From the NCBI GenBank assembly GCA_003506435.1, contig DOAQ01000005.1, positions 1-44,357 of the forward strand: DNA of 44,357 bases. The letters run 5' to 3'. This document shows positions 1-6,737 of this stretch, piece by piece. The DNA comes from Prolixibacteraceae bacterium (GTDB taxonomy: Bacteria; Bacteroidota; Bacteroidia; Bacteroidales; Prolixibacteraceae). Below the pieces are notes generated by a model that was not told where the DNA came from, did not search any database, and worked only from the letters and a program-made list of their open reading frames with translations. Position 1 is the first letter of the stretch. Every line of letters starts with the position of its first letter. The position numbers and the translations under genes were made by a program.

Positions 1-2
1 CC

Positions 3-23
3 AAAAACTTTTTGGACACCCTC
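3..23. repeat. Left terminal inverted repeat
   Basis: This 21-bp stretch begins AAAAACTTTTTGGA and ends ACCCTC. It matches the reverse complement of positions 44337-44357 at 20 of 21 bases; the single difference is C versus T at position 17. It also contains the small palindrome CCAAAAA-C-TTTTTGG (positions 1-15). Matching inverted ends suggest that both window borders lie at copies of one repeated element, for example an insertion-sequence end, but no transposase for it is visible inside the window. Confidence 0.6.
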
Positions 24-193
24 AAAATGAAATATTTAGCACACTAAAACTACGGACTATAGTCTGAATTTATTATATTTGAAAATTAACAACAAACTAT
101 AGAAAAAGAAAAAATTGTGAAAATTATTATACAGATGAGTAATTGAAAATATGACCCTAAAGCAGTATTAACAACATAAATCAGCCATAAAAA

Positions 194-493
194 ATGAACG
201 AGATGTATGGAATTGAGATAACAGTTGGATTAATTTTAATACTTGTTGGAATGATACTATGGTACTTTTCTTCTTGGTTAGCTGTTTTCAGGACTAGTAA
301 TAACAGATCGGCTATATTGGGGATCGTTGGAATGTTGATACAGATATGGGGATTTAATGCATTTATTGACTATGAAAAACTAAATCAATATCAGCTCGCA
401 TTAGGATTGTTTTTATTTGTTGCTTATATGGTCATATTCATGTATGCTTTTAATAAAATACATAAATCAATAAAGGCGAACAAAAATAACTAG
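194..493 (+). CDS. Small integral membrane protein, unknown function
   Basis: This encodes 99 residues dominated by hydrophobic segments, with likely membrane helices at about residues 8-30, 40-60 and 66-88. It ends in a short basic, polar tail rich in Lys and Asn. An alternative start is the Met at position 203. I do not recognise a family. It lies in AT-rich accessory DNA on the strand opposite the Rep/integrase module, and two more small genes follow it, so it may be cargo of a mobile element. Any role, such as immunity, stress or phage-related function, would be a guess. Confidence 0.6.
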   Translation: MNEMYGIEITVGLILILVGMILWYFSSWLAVFRTSNNRSAILGIVGMLIQIWGFNAFIDYEKLNQYQLALGLFLFVAYMVIFMYAFNKIHKSIKANKNN

Positions 494-526
494 ATAAACA
501 TCAAGGATATAAATTTGAAAGTAAAG

Positions 527-667
527 ATGGCACAAACTATGAGCGAACGAATCAAATTAACACCGGAACAGAAGGAAGCGGTAATATTGAAAGCCAAACA
601 CCTTCAGGGATTGAGGAAACTGAGGGAGAAATATGAAAAACTGAACCAAAACATTACCAAGAAATGA
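527..667 (+). CDS. Short helical peptide, hypothetical
   Basis: This open frame of 46 codons (42 if the second ATG at 539 is used) encodes a charged peptide with KLTPEQKEAVILKAK near the start. It looks like one long amphipathic helix and ends in KLNQNITKK. A purine-rich stretch (GAAAGTAAAG) lies just before the first ATG. Its stop codon overlaps the start of the next small gene as ATGA, which favours translational coupling and makes both more credible than chance frames. No family is recognised. Confidence 0.4.
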   Translation: MAQTMSERIKLTPEQKEAVILKAKHLQGLRKLREKYEKLNQNITKK

Positions 668-825
668 AAAAACCGACATCAACATTTTGGATATGTTTGA
701 CAATACTTGCTTCGGTAGTATTAATTTGTTTGACAATCCTCATGGCAACTAGATATGAAATAAGCAACGGCTACAGAATGGATAAACTTACAGGCACCGG
801 TGAAAGTATTATTGACAAAAAATAA
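664..825 (+). CDS. Single-pass membrane peptide, hypothetical
   Basis: This 53-codon frame starts inside the stop of the preceding peptide gene (ATGA overlap at 664-667). The product has a short positive N-terminus (MKKP), one strong hydrophobic segment at about residues 8-29, and a polar C-terminal half containing NGYRMDKLTGTGES. The topology suggests a membrane anchor with a short exposed tail. With the 99-residue membrane protein upstream it may form a small membrane operon. No homologue is recognised and the function is unknown. Confidence 0.45.
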   Translation: MKKPTSTFWICLTILASVVLICLTILMATRYEISNGYRMDKLTGTGESIIDKK

Positions 826-916
826 TACCATTTCAAATATTATAACTAAAGAATGAATCGCATTACCAAAATGAAGCCTTCATGTAAATTACCACACCCG
901 ATCTTTTTTAAAGAGA

Positions 917-1186
917 TTACTTTACCTTATAAATCTGTTGTATAAATCGTTTTCTCCTTTCTTCAAATGATTCTGTTTGTTCCTCTTTTGGAATAGGTTT
1001 GGCAATGATAAAAGGGAGTAATTTGATAATAAAATCTACCTTTTCTTTGGGTTCAAGTTGAATCAACAAACCGGGTAAATTCTGGACTTCATTTTCAACA
1101 AACTGAGTAATCATTTCCTTTACCGTCCCTGATAACTTGTTTGAAGTTCCTTTTTGCCGTCCACCAGTTTTAACTCCCCTTGCCAT
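917..1186 (-). CDS. Small basic mobile-element protein
   Basis: This encodes 89 residues with an N-terminal GGRQKGTSNK motif of the kind often seen in small proteins of Bacteroidota mobile elements. A predicted helical middle and a Lys/Arg-rich C-terminus (EERRKRFIQQIYKVK) follow. It is last in the minus-strand module, about 100 bp after rep, and a copy of the 36-bp palindromic repeat lies 53-88 bp upstream of its start. Small size and basic termini suggest DNA binding or an accessory replication role. That is inference, and the family function is unknown to me. Confidence 0.6.
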   Translation of the reverse strand: MARGVKTGGRQKGTSNKLSGTVKEMITQFVENEVQNLPGLLIQLEPKEKVDFIIKLLPFIIAKPIPKEEQTESFEERRKRFIQQIYKVK

Positions 1187-1238
1187 ATCTGCAATTTTAA
1201 TGTTAAATATCTATTTTAATCTACTTTTAGATAATTCC

Positions 1239-1274
1239 TTTTACCAAAAAATGGTAAATGAAACTGCTTACTAT
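1239..1274. repeat. 36-bp palindromic repeat, copy 1
   Basis: The core TTTTACC-N7-GGTAAATGAAAC is followed by three variable bases and TTACTAT. The arms TTTACC and GGTAAA form a 6-bp stem around a 7-nt AT loop. It is a direct repeat of 2219-2254 (28 of 36 bases identical, with almost all differences in the loop). It lies upstream of the minus-strand gene that ends at 917. It may be an operator or a replication-protein binding site. Confidence 0.7.
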
Positions 1275-1288
1275 ATTAGGTTTTAACC

Positions 1289-2218
1289 TCATCTGCAATT
1301 CATAGTAATTTCATTAACAGCCTGATCTAACTCTTTTATCAGTTCGTTTTGGTCGGTTGCTGTTGAGGCTGCAATCAGTTCATTTAAGCCTTTTTTTACC
1401 CGCGTGTAACTCTTTGGGTCGGTATATGTTTTTTTTGCTTTTAATTCAGCAATATAGGCATCAATAAACGACTGCCCTTCTTTTTGCAGCAACATGGCAA
1501 AGGCCATATTTTTACCATCGGTGACCGTTTTTATATTGGTTGCATCCATAATTGATAATGATTTTAATTTGTCAATTGAAAAATACTCATCGCCCCAACG
1601 TTTAACCATTCCGGTATAAAATTTCTCATCGGTGAGGGTCGCCCCGTTGATTTCTGTCAAATTGAATTGTTTTGAAAGTCGGGATAAAAAACGCGCCTCA
1701 ATTCTTAACAGGTTTGCACCTTCAAAACCCGCCGGGATAATTACCCCTTTAGCTTTGGCCTCTGCCTTCTTATCATAGAAAATCAATTGCTTTTTTATGG
1801 TGTTATAGTAGAGGGTGTTTTCTGTAGCTTGTAAGCGTTTAAAATGTGGTTTGTTACCCAATAGTGGATAATACTCATTTGGCTCTCTTTTCATCGGCAA
1901 AACGGTACTCACATCAACCCGGGTAACTTTGGCTAATTTGATAGGCAAATGAATTTCATCGCTCAATTTAGTGATTGCATCGCGTGCCCCGGCTCTGCTT
2001 AATGTATGGATGTTATCAGAAAGCAGAAACTTTGGCAAACTGCCCTTCATGCTTATTCCTGATTCATTCAAATAAATGGAATAGTCGCCCGCCTTGCCTG
2101 AAATGGAATAACCGCGCGCGTTGCTGTACTCTGTTATGCCTGTAAGATATTGGGCAATGGTAAAAGGTTCACCCCCTACCATCGCCCTGTCTATCCAAAA
2201 ATTAACAGTGTCAAACAC
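1289..2218 (-). CDS. Rolling-circle replication initiator-like protein
   Basis: This encodes 309 residues starting with GTG. The pattern TRVDVS (about residue 100), then a beta-rich stretch ending in IFYDKKAEAKAKG (about 145-158), then LLRIEARFLSRL (about 170) fits the catalytic domain shared by Rep_trans and phage II/X-type replication proteins. These nick and rejoin DNA to start rolling-circle replication. The region before the start contains the palindromic repeat 2219-2254, and AAAGG inside it could serve as ribosome-binding site, so Rep may control its own translation or transcription. In an integrated element such a protein would replicate the excised circle and might substitute for a relaxase. 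The exact family is uncertain. Confidence 0.62.
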   Translation of the reverse strand: MFDTVNFWIDRAMVGGEPFTIAQYLTGITEYSNARGYSISGKAGDYSIYLNESGISMKGSLPKFLLSDNIHTLSRAGARDAITKLSDEIHLPIKLAKVTRVDVSTVLPMKREPNEYYPLLGNKPHFKRLQATENTLYYNTIKKQLIFYDKKAEAKAKGVIIPAGFEGANLLRIEARFLSRLSKQFNLTEINGATLTDEKFYTGMVKRWGDEYFSIDKLKSLSIMDATNIKTVTDGKNMAFAMLLQKEGQSFIDAYIAELKAKKTYTDPKSYTRVKKGLNELIAASTATDQNELIKELDQAVNEITMNCR

Positions 2219-2254
2219 TTTTACCTTTTTTTGGTAAATGAAACAACTTACTAT
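2219..2254. repeat. 36-bp palindromic repeat, copy 2, at rep start
   Basis: TTTTACC-T7-GGTAAATGAAAC is followed by AAC and TTACTAT. It is the second copy of the motif at 1239-1274, with identical arms but a loop of seven T. On the minus strand it sits directly before the GTG start of rep, so binding or hairpin formation here could control Rep expression. Confidence 0.7.
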
Positions 2255-2272
2255 GAAGCATAGCGGCCATAA

Positions 2273-2812
2273 TCAATAATTAAAAATTGGCTTTGCCTGT
2301 GACCTCATTGCTGCCAGTGCTTCATTAAATGTACCATTAGCCAATTGCTTTAAATACCCTTGTATAAGGTATCGCCCGCGCCTGATAATTAATATTTCAA
2401 ACTCAGTAAAACCAGGATTTGTAATGAACAAATAAGCATCTTCACTAAATGGCAGCATCGGGTTTGGCTGTCCGCTTTTCAGCGTTTTATTGCTGTTCGG
2501 TTCACCATACCCAAAACATTGGGCTTGTTTGTCAGTATCAAAGTCCTGTAAAAAAATACTACTGAAATTAATTGAATCTTCACCCATCAAAAAATAACCT
2601 GCCCGCCGCTGGTCGCTGCTATTGATTAAGCCCCGGGTTTCCATCAGGTAGAATTTTAGCTGTCCCTTGCTTGAAAAAAGAGGTTTCAACCCTTCATAAT
2701 ATCCTGCCATTGACACACAATCAAGGCGGGGGACAATTGCCTCAACTTTTATTTTATTTGCCCGCTTCACCTCATCGGGTAGCTGTTGCATCTTGATATA
2801 ACAATCAAACAT
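2273..2812 (-). CDS. Hypothetical protein between HTH and rep
   Basis: This 179-residue soluble protein has no signal peptide or membrane segment, and I recognise no family. It has an N-terminal MFDCYIKMQQLPDEV segment and a C-terminal half rich in aromatic and hydrophobic strands (LFITNPGFTEFEILIIRRGRY). Its start lies two bases after the stop of the HTH gene, so the two are probably translationally coupled. It is followed by the rep leader. Position suggests an accessory role in replication or control of the element; this is inference only. Confidence 0.55.
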   Translation of the reverse strand: MFDCYIKMQQLPDEVKRANKIKVEAIVPRLDCVSMAGYYEGLKPLFSSKGQLKFYLMETRGLINSSDQRRAGYFLMGEDSINFSSIFLQDFDTDKQAQCFGYGEPNSNKTLKSGQPNPMLPFSEDAYLFITNPGFTEFEILIIRRGRYLIQGYLKQLANGTFNEALAAMRSQAKPIFNY

Positions 2813-2814
2813 GA

Positions 2815-3102
2815 TTAAGCTCTCCCCTTATTAAGTGCAACATAGGTTGAGGCTTTGGCCTCGATTTCATCAACCGGGGCAATCCGGTTTTGAAGCAATT
2901 CATTTTCAAGGCTTTCACGTTCAAAATAAATCATCTTTCCCCTTGGTTTAAAGTAACTTATTGAATTGTTCATAGTCATTTTGTATAAATGACTGTGACT
3001 TATTCCCATGTAGGCGGCTGCTTCTGGAAATGTCAAAACGTTTTTTTGTGAGAGTAACATTTTTTCAATTCTCTCTAATCTTTCTTCAATAATGTTTTCC
3101 AT
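2815..3102 (-). CDS. Helix-turn-helix, excisionase-like protein
   Basis: This 95-residue protein has an N-terminal helical segment (about 1-20) and then a MerR/HTH_17-type domain at about 20-70. Within it, LTFPEAAAYMGISHSHLYKM matches the usual helix-turn-helix pattern and SISYFKPRGKMIYFERESLEN matches the wing. Such proteins act as excisionases or small regulators in Bacteroidota integrative elements. It lies between the integrase operon and rep and faces a 186-bp region with hairpins and repeats that it could bind. Whether it directs excision or represses the module cannot be told from sequence. Confidence 0.75.
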   Translation of the reverse strand: MENIIEERLERIEKMLLSQKNVLTFPEAAAYMGISHSHLYKMTMNNSISYFKPRGKMIYFERESLENELLQNRIAPVDEIEAKASTYVALNKGRA

Positions 3103-3131
3103 TTTGAATATTTTAAAGTGTTAAACAAAAT

Positions 3132-3145
3132 GGTTTTGCAAAACC
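3132..3145. repeat. Perfect 14-bp palindrome GGTTTTGCAAAACC
   Basis: This perfectly symmetric sequence lies about 30 bp upstream of the HTH gene (minus strand). It has the form of a dimeric regulator operator and is the obvious candidate site for the neighbouring HTH protein. It could also be part of an origin together with the repeats at 3217-3250. Confidence 0.5.
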
Positions 3146-3216
3146 TTTTAATTTGTAATTACACTCCAAAGGTAAAGAAGAGAAAATAGATATAATATTA
3201 ACAATCAAAGAGATAG

Positions 3217-3250
3217 CAGACCATTGAGGTGGTCTGATTTGGTCTGATTT
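3217..3250. repeat. Hairpin plus tandem GGTCTGATTT repeats
   Basis: CAGACCA (3217-3223) and TGGTCTG (3230-3236) form a 7-bp inverted repeat with a 6-nt loop. The right arm leads into two head-to-tail copies of GGTCTGATTT (3231-3240 and 3241-3250), and GGTCTAATT follows at 3286. A hairpin next to short tandem repeats in an element with a rolling-circle Rep is the expected form of a double-strand origin or regulator-binding array. The role is inferred. Confidence 0.45.
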
Positions 3251-3288
3251 GACCGATTATAAAGCTAAGGGGTTGATTTATAAATGGT

Positions 3289-4233
3289 CTAATTGGTTTG
3301 CTTTTTTTCTCCAGTATACCAATTAGACTTGTCAATACTGAGCGACTTCAAAATTCCATCAATCTTATCAATGTCACCTGAAAACCGATATTGATCTTTA
3401 GGCAAAATAAAACCAACTTCTTTTTTGTCTTTAAAAAGCAGTTTAATGTTTCTAATTTGCTGGTCTGTTATTATTCCCAAAATGGGTGTTAAAAGAATTC
3501 TAAGACTATGTTTTGAATCAAAAAGAAATTGAATCGGTTGCCATTGCCCCGGCTGCTTTGGTTCTTTCTCATCGGTTACACCAATAGCCCATTTAAAACA
3601 ATCGAGGTCGGTTGTGTTCGGTATAAATCCGCTATCAGATAATAGCTTAAAAAGTGAAGCGCGCCTATCGTTTGTGAGGTTTGTTTGAAGGCGAGGTAAA
3701 GGTTCTTGTTTAACAGTGCCATTTGGTATCTCCATAAATTTTTCCCAATATTCCAATTCACTTTTTATCCAGCAATATAATTTATCATTTGTCAATATTT
3801 CCCAATTGGGATCATCTCCCTCCAGATTCCTTTTCTTTTCAAGCAAAAAATTGAATTTAGCACTCTTTGTATTTAATGCTTTGATTTTCTCCTTTAAATT
3901 TTGAATTCTCCCATCATTCTCATTGACTTGAAACCTATCAATTTCTCTTTTTATACTATTCATAAGCCTATTACAATCACGCTCAAAAGTGAATTTAGGC
4001 CAATAATCTTTTTCTTTGTTGTTCAAATAAGATTCTGAGATGGCTCCAGCTTCATAAGCGTAGATCAATTCCTCGACAATGTGCAATTTATCAAAGGTTT
4101 CTTTGTTTTTAAGATAGATTTCAATTTCCTTTCTTGATTTTAGTATTGCATTGTTCTTTTCATCAAGAGAAATAACCAAGTCAGCTATAAGGGCAAAGCT
4201 ATTTTTAAACTTATCTAAACTTATTTCTTTCAT
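3289..4233 (-). CDS. Coiled-coil protein downstream of integrase, unknown
   Basis: This 314-residue protein has charged, helix-rich N-terminal two-thirds (about 1-150) with likely coiled coils such as IQNLKEKIKALNTKSAKF. A compact C-terminal domain contains LFKLLSDSGFIPNTTDLDCF and IQFLFDSKHSLRILL. That C-terminal pattern resembles the RteC-like domain of proteins common beside Bacteroidota integrases, a resemblance I judge by eye only. The gene begins 14 bp after the integrase stop and is probably cotranscribed with it. No signal peptide or membrane segment is present. It may regulate excision or mobilisation. Confidence 0.6.
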   Translation of the reverse strand: MKEISLDKFKNSFALIADLVISLDEKNNAILKSRKEIEIYLKNKETFDKLHIVEELIYAYEAGAISESYLNNKEKDYWPKFTFERDCNRLMNSIKREIDRFQVNENDGRIQNLKEKIKALNTKSAKFNFLLEKKRNLEGDDPNWEILTNDKLYCWIKSELEYWEKFMEIPNGTVKQEPLPRLQTNLTNDRRASLFKLLSDSGFIPNTTDLDCFKWAIGVTDEKEPKQPGQWQPIQFLFDSKHSLRILLTPILGIITDQQIRNIKLLFKDKKEVGFILPKDQYRFSGDIDKIDGILKSLSIDKSNWYTGEKKQTN

Positions 4234-4247
4234 TTTTGGTTCGTTTT

Positions 4248-5381
4248 TTAAAGTTCATAATCCGGCAAAGCATTAACGGCTTTCTTTTTAAGTTCATCAA
4301 TAACCCGGGTGTATTTCTCGGTGTGCTTTAGGCTGGTATGTCCTAATGTACTGGAAACGGTTTTTATATCGGGTCGCTCATCACTGGTCAATAAATTTAC
4401 TGCAAAACTATGTCTTGCACAATGCCACGTGATGTGTTTTTCTATCCCGGCACGTTTAACCCATGCCTGAATTGTTTTTACACACCCTTCGTGTGTAGGT
4501 AAATCAAAAACCAATGCTTTAGGGTCGCCGGGTTCACCTATTATGTTTTTTGCCGTGCTGTTGAGGTCAACAATAACGGGTTTCCCTGTTTTCTGTTGGT
4601 TAATAGTCATTTTGTTGGTTGCAAAATCAATATCTGAATACCTCAACTCTTTCACATCACAAAACCTCAACCCTGTACAACAACTAAAAATAAAAGCCTT
4701 TTTAATGTTTGGGTTTTGCATGGGTGTTTTAGCCAATAAAGCAATTTCATCATTGCTTAAAATATCCTTTCTTAATCCTTCAACCGCTTTGTATTCTACA
4801 CCGTTGGCAGGGCTTTTGCTAATCAAATCAGTATCAACTGCATTTTTCAATATCTTTTTAAACCGTTTAAAATAGCTTTGGCCACCTTCCCCGGTGCTGT
4901 TGGTTTTCAGGTACTCTACAAAAGAAACCATCATTTGTTTATCAATGTGAGAAAGTTTAAGGTTGTTAATATTAACCCCGGGCATTTTTTCAGACAGAAA
5001 ATTCCTGAAACGTTCTGTTGCCCCTTTAATCATTCTAATATCCTTTTTGGAATAGCTGTTGAGGTAGCTTGCCACATAATTGATATAAAGGGTGCTTTTC
5101 TTAATGGGTGATATAAAACCATGCTTTGAGTGATTTAATTCACTTTCCCGTTGAGTTCTGATTTTTTCAGCCAATTCCAATGTTTCTTTATTGGTTTGTC
5201 GCTCAATGGGTGTCCGGGCTTTGTCGTTAATGTAGAGCTTTAAAAACTCATAAGACCTCACACCATCACGGTAAATATCAAGGTATAAACTAATGCTGCC
5301 AGTGGTTAAAACCTTCTCTCTAAGTACAACATTGTTCTTTTTTGTGCCTTTTCTGGTCTTTTTGTCTGCTTTTGTACCCAT
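4248..5381 (-). CDS. Tyrosine recombinase (integrase)
   Basis: This encodes 377 residues when started at the ATG of MGTKADKK. An in-frame upstream start at 5462 exists, but it would translate a Leu/Phe/Thr-rich leader across three AGTAACAAA repeats and is unlikely. An Arm-type N-terminal domain and SAM-like core-binding domain precede the catalytic domain. The catalytic set is visible: R239 (TGLRFCD), H320 and R323 (WHCARHS), H348 (LGHTSLKH) and nucleophile Y357 (EKYTRV). Such enzymes integrate and excise Bacteroidota mobile elements by recombining short attachment sites. It heads the minus-strand operon with the coiled-coil gene. Repeated TTTTGTACCC motifs around its start could be arm-type sites. 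Confidence 0.92.
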   Translation of the reverse strand: MGTKADKKTRKGTKKNNVVLREKVLTTGSISLYLDIYRDGVRSYEFLKLYINDKARTPIERQTNKETLELAEKIRTQRESELNHSKHGFISPIKKSTLYINYVASYLNSYSKKDIRMIKGATERFRNFLSEKMPGVNINNLKLSHIDKQMMVSFVEYLKTNSTGEGGQSYFKRFKKILKNAVDTDLISKSPANGVEYKAVEGLRKDILSNDEIALLAKTPMQNPNIKKAFIFSCCTGLRFCDVKELRYSDIDFATNKMTINQQKTGKPVIVDLNSTAKNIIGEPGDPKALVFDLPTHEGCVKTIQAWVKRAGIEKHITWHCARHSFAVNLLTSDERPDIKTVSSTLGHTSLKHTEKYTRVIDELKKKAVNALPDYEL

Positions 5382-5592
5382 TTTATCCGTTGTTATGTTG
5401 TTGGTTTCAAATGTAGTAACAAATAGGGTACAAAACAATAGCGAGTAACAAAATAGTAACAAAAAACAACAATAAAAGGGTAAAACAAGAGAAAAGTAAA
5501 TCTATATGAATTGCTGAAACATCAATAAAATAAGGGTTTTGTATTCTTTTGTATTCTCTTTTTTTACTGGTTTTGTACCCGCCCCGGGTACA
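5370..5592. repeat. Candidate integrase arm sites and attachment region
   Basis: The 10-mer TTTTGTACCC occurs at 5370-5379 and 5571-5580, and in inverse orientation at 5426-5435. The related TTTTGTATTC is doubled head-to-tail at 5537-5556. AGTAACAAA occurs three times at 5415-5423, 5444-5452 and 5455-5463. The cluster ends in a 7-bp-armed palindrome (5574-5592), TGTACCC-GCCCC-GGGTACA, whose right half resembles a tRNA 3' end. Clustered direct and inverted repeats beside an integrase start are typical of an att region with arm-binding sites. No second attachment copy was found in the window. Confidence 0.4.
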
Positions 5593-5593
5593 G

Positions 5594-5630
5594 AAAATCC
5601 GCTTAATGCAAAATGTTGAGCGGATTTTTT
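5594..5630 (+). terminator. Rho-independent terminator, possibly bidirectional
   Basis: AAAATCCGCT (5594-5603) and AGCGGATTTT (5619-5628) form a perfect 10-bp stem with a 15-nt loop, followed by a run of six T (5625-5630). The A-run on the left arm means it could also work on the minus strand. It separates the integrase region from the response-regulator gene, and it may be the original terminator of a gene disrupted by integration. Confidence 0.7.
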
Positions 5631-5803
5631 CTTTTCCGGCAGGTCGTGATATTTTTTAAAGACGAGATATGTACTTTGAAATAATTCCGGATAATTTTCA
5701 GGAATTAACATCTGTCTTTTAAATTTTATCCCCTCAAAATATGGTATATGTGTGATTGTTTCAATATATTTAGCACTTTAAAACAATTGCTAATTTTTGT
5801 AGG

Positions 5804-6178
5804 ATGGACGAAAACATAAAACCTCAGATTCTGATTGCTGAAGACGTGGAATCAAACTTCCTATATCTGAATGCAGTGTTGAGCAAAATCGATGCTAAAA
5901 TATTCTGGGCAAAAAACGGAACGGAAGCAGTAGAGATTTTTAAAAAGCAAAACATTGATTTGATTTTGATGGATTTGCAGATGCCCGACATGAATGGATT
6001 TGAGGCAACAAAAGCAATAAAAATAATTAACCCAAATGTTCCTGTTATTGCACAAACTGCCTTTGCAATGGCCGACGACCGCGAAAAAGCAATCCAGGCA
6101 GGCTGCGACGATTACCTCTCAAAGCCTATAAAATCGAACGACTTACTTTCGGCTGTGAAAAAATACCTGGAAAAATAA
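5804..6178 (+). CDS. Single-domain response regulator (CheY-like)
   Basis: This 124-residue protein consists only of a receiver domain. The acidic pair E13/D14 (LIAEDVE), phosphoacceptor D57 (LILMDLQMP), switch residue T85 (VIAQTAF) and K107 (LSKPI) are all present, so it should accept phosphate from a histidine kinase. The sequence resembles receiver domains at the ends of hybrid kinases, and no output domain follows. No kinase gene is adjacent. It lies just right of the mobile element and starts the conserved chromosomal part. Targets are unknown; it may shuttle phosphate or bind a partner protein. Confidence 0.88.
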   Translation: MDENIKPQILIAEDVESNFLYLNAVLSKIDAKIFWAKNGTEAVEIFKKQNIDLILMDLQMPDMNGFEATKAIKIINPNVPVIAQTAFAMADDREKAIQAGCDDYLSKPIKSNDLLSAVKKYLEK

Positions 6179-6259
6179 AGCCACTCCCATTTTGAATTAT
6201 TCTTCCCATCCCGAAACAGGTTTTTGTAATTGATTCTAAAAATTGATACTCATCATGAT

Positions 6260-6267
6260 TACCTTTG
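6260..6267 (+). promoter_or_regulatory. Candidate -7 box TACCTTTG
   Basis: The sequence fits the Bacteroidota -7 consensus TAnnTTTG and lies 18 bp before the chosen ATG of the deaminase gene. A good -33 TTTG at the usual distance is not evident, so the call rests on the -7 box and position. Confidence 0.4.
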
Positions 6268-6285
6268 CATTCAACTTTTTATAAA

Positions 6286-6726
6286 ATGAAGGATCAGTCA
6301 AAAAATAATAAGCAACTTTTACTCGACCGGCGTTATTTAAAGATGGCGCAGATATGGGCCGAAAATTCGTATTGCAAAAGGCGTCAGGTTGGGGCATTGC
6401 TGGTAAAAGACAAAATGATCATCTCCGACGGATACAACGGAACCCCGGTCGGTTTTGAAAATAATTGCGAAGACGAGGAAAATAAATCGAAGCCCTACGT
6501 GTTGCATGCTGAGGCCAATGCCATTACCAAAGTAGCAAAGTCAAACAACAGCAGCGACGGGGCTACTTTGTATGTAACTTCCTCCCCCTGTCTGGAATGT
6601 GCAAAACTGATTATTCAGGCCGGGATAAAACGGGTTATCTTTGCCGATAATTACCGGTTGGAAGATGGTATTAACTTATTAAAAAGAGCCAGCATCGAAG
6701 TAATCCAGATTGATTTGGGCGAATAA
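6286..6726 (+). CDS. dCMP/cytidine deaminase family protein
   Basis: This 146-residue zinc deaminase begins at the ATG of MKDQSKNN; an upstream TTG frame was discarded because it would overlap the -7 promoter box. The zinc and catalytic residues are visible: H74 and E76 in HAEANA, and C102 and C105 in PCLEC. The segment RRQVGALLVKDKMIISDGYNG is typical of dCMP deaminases, which turn dCMP into dUMP for dTTP synthesis. It lies 11 bp upstream of the S41 protease gene and is probably cotranscribed with it, a pairing seen in other Bacteroidota as far as I recall. Confidence 0.88.
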   Translation: MKDQSKNNKQLLLDRRYLKMAQIWAENSYCKRRQVGALLVKDKMIISDGYNGTPVGFENNCEDEENKSKPYVLHAEANAITKVAKSNNSSDGATLYVTSSPCLECAKLIIQAGIKRVIFADNYRLEDGINLLKRASIEVIQIDLGE

Positions 6727-6737
6727 AAATCAGAGAA

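Larger units (their letters stand above)
917..5592 (-). mobile_element. Putative integrative element with rolling-circle Rep
   Basis: This minus-strand block holds tyrosine integrase, coiled-coil protein, HTH/excisionase-like protein, unknown protein, rolling-circle-type Rep and a small basic protein, in that transcriptional order and with short gaps. It carries palindromic repeats before two genes, a hairpin/iteron region at 3132-3250 and repeated motifs around the integrase start. No relaxase, coupling protein, coat or packaging gene was recognised, so it resembles an integrative replicating element or a phage satellite rather than a conjugative transposon. The right end is placed near the palindrome at 5574-5592 because attachment sites usually adjoin the integrase gene. 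The left end is unknown and may lie before 917 or outside the window. Confidence 0.55.

Noticed and set aside
5382..5462. Longer N-terminus for the integrase starting at 5462
   Set aside because: The extra 27 residues are low-complexity and encoded by repeated AGTAACAAA words. MGTKADKK at 5381 gives the usual family N-terminus.
5574..5592. Possible tRNA gene or tRNA fragment (TGTACCC-GCCCC-GGGTACA)
   Set aside because: Only a 3'-end-like half is visible. There is no D-arm, anticodon arm or T-arm upstream, so it is kept only as a possible attachment core.
5502..5711. A 69-codon minus-strand frame before the integrase
   Set aside because: It runs through the perfect terminator hairpin and the repeat cluster and shows no family pattern, so it is probably a chance frame.
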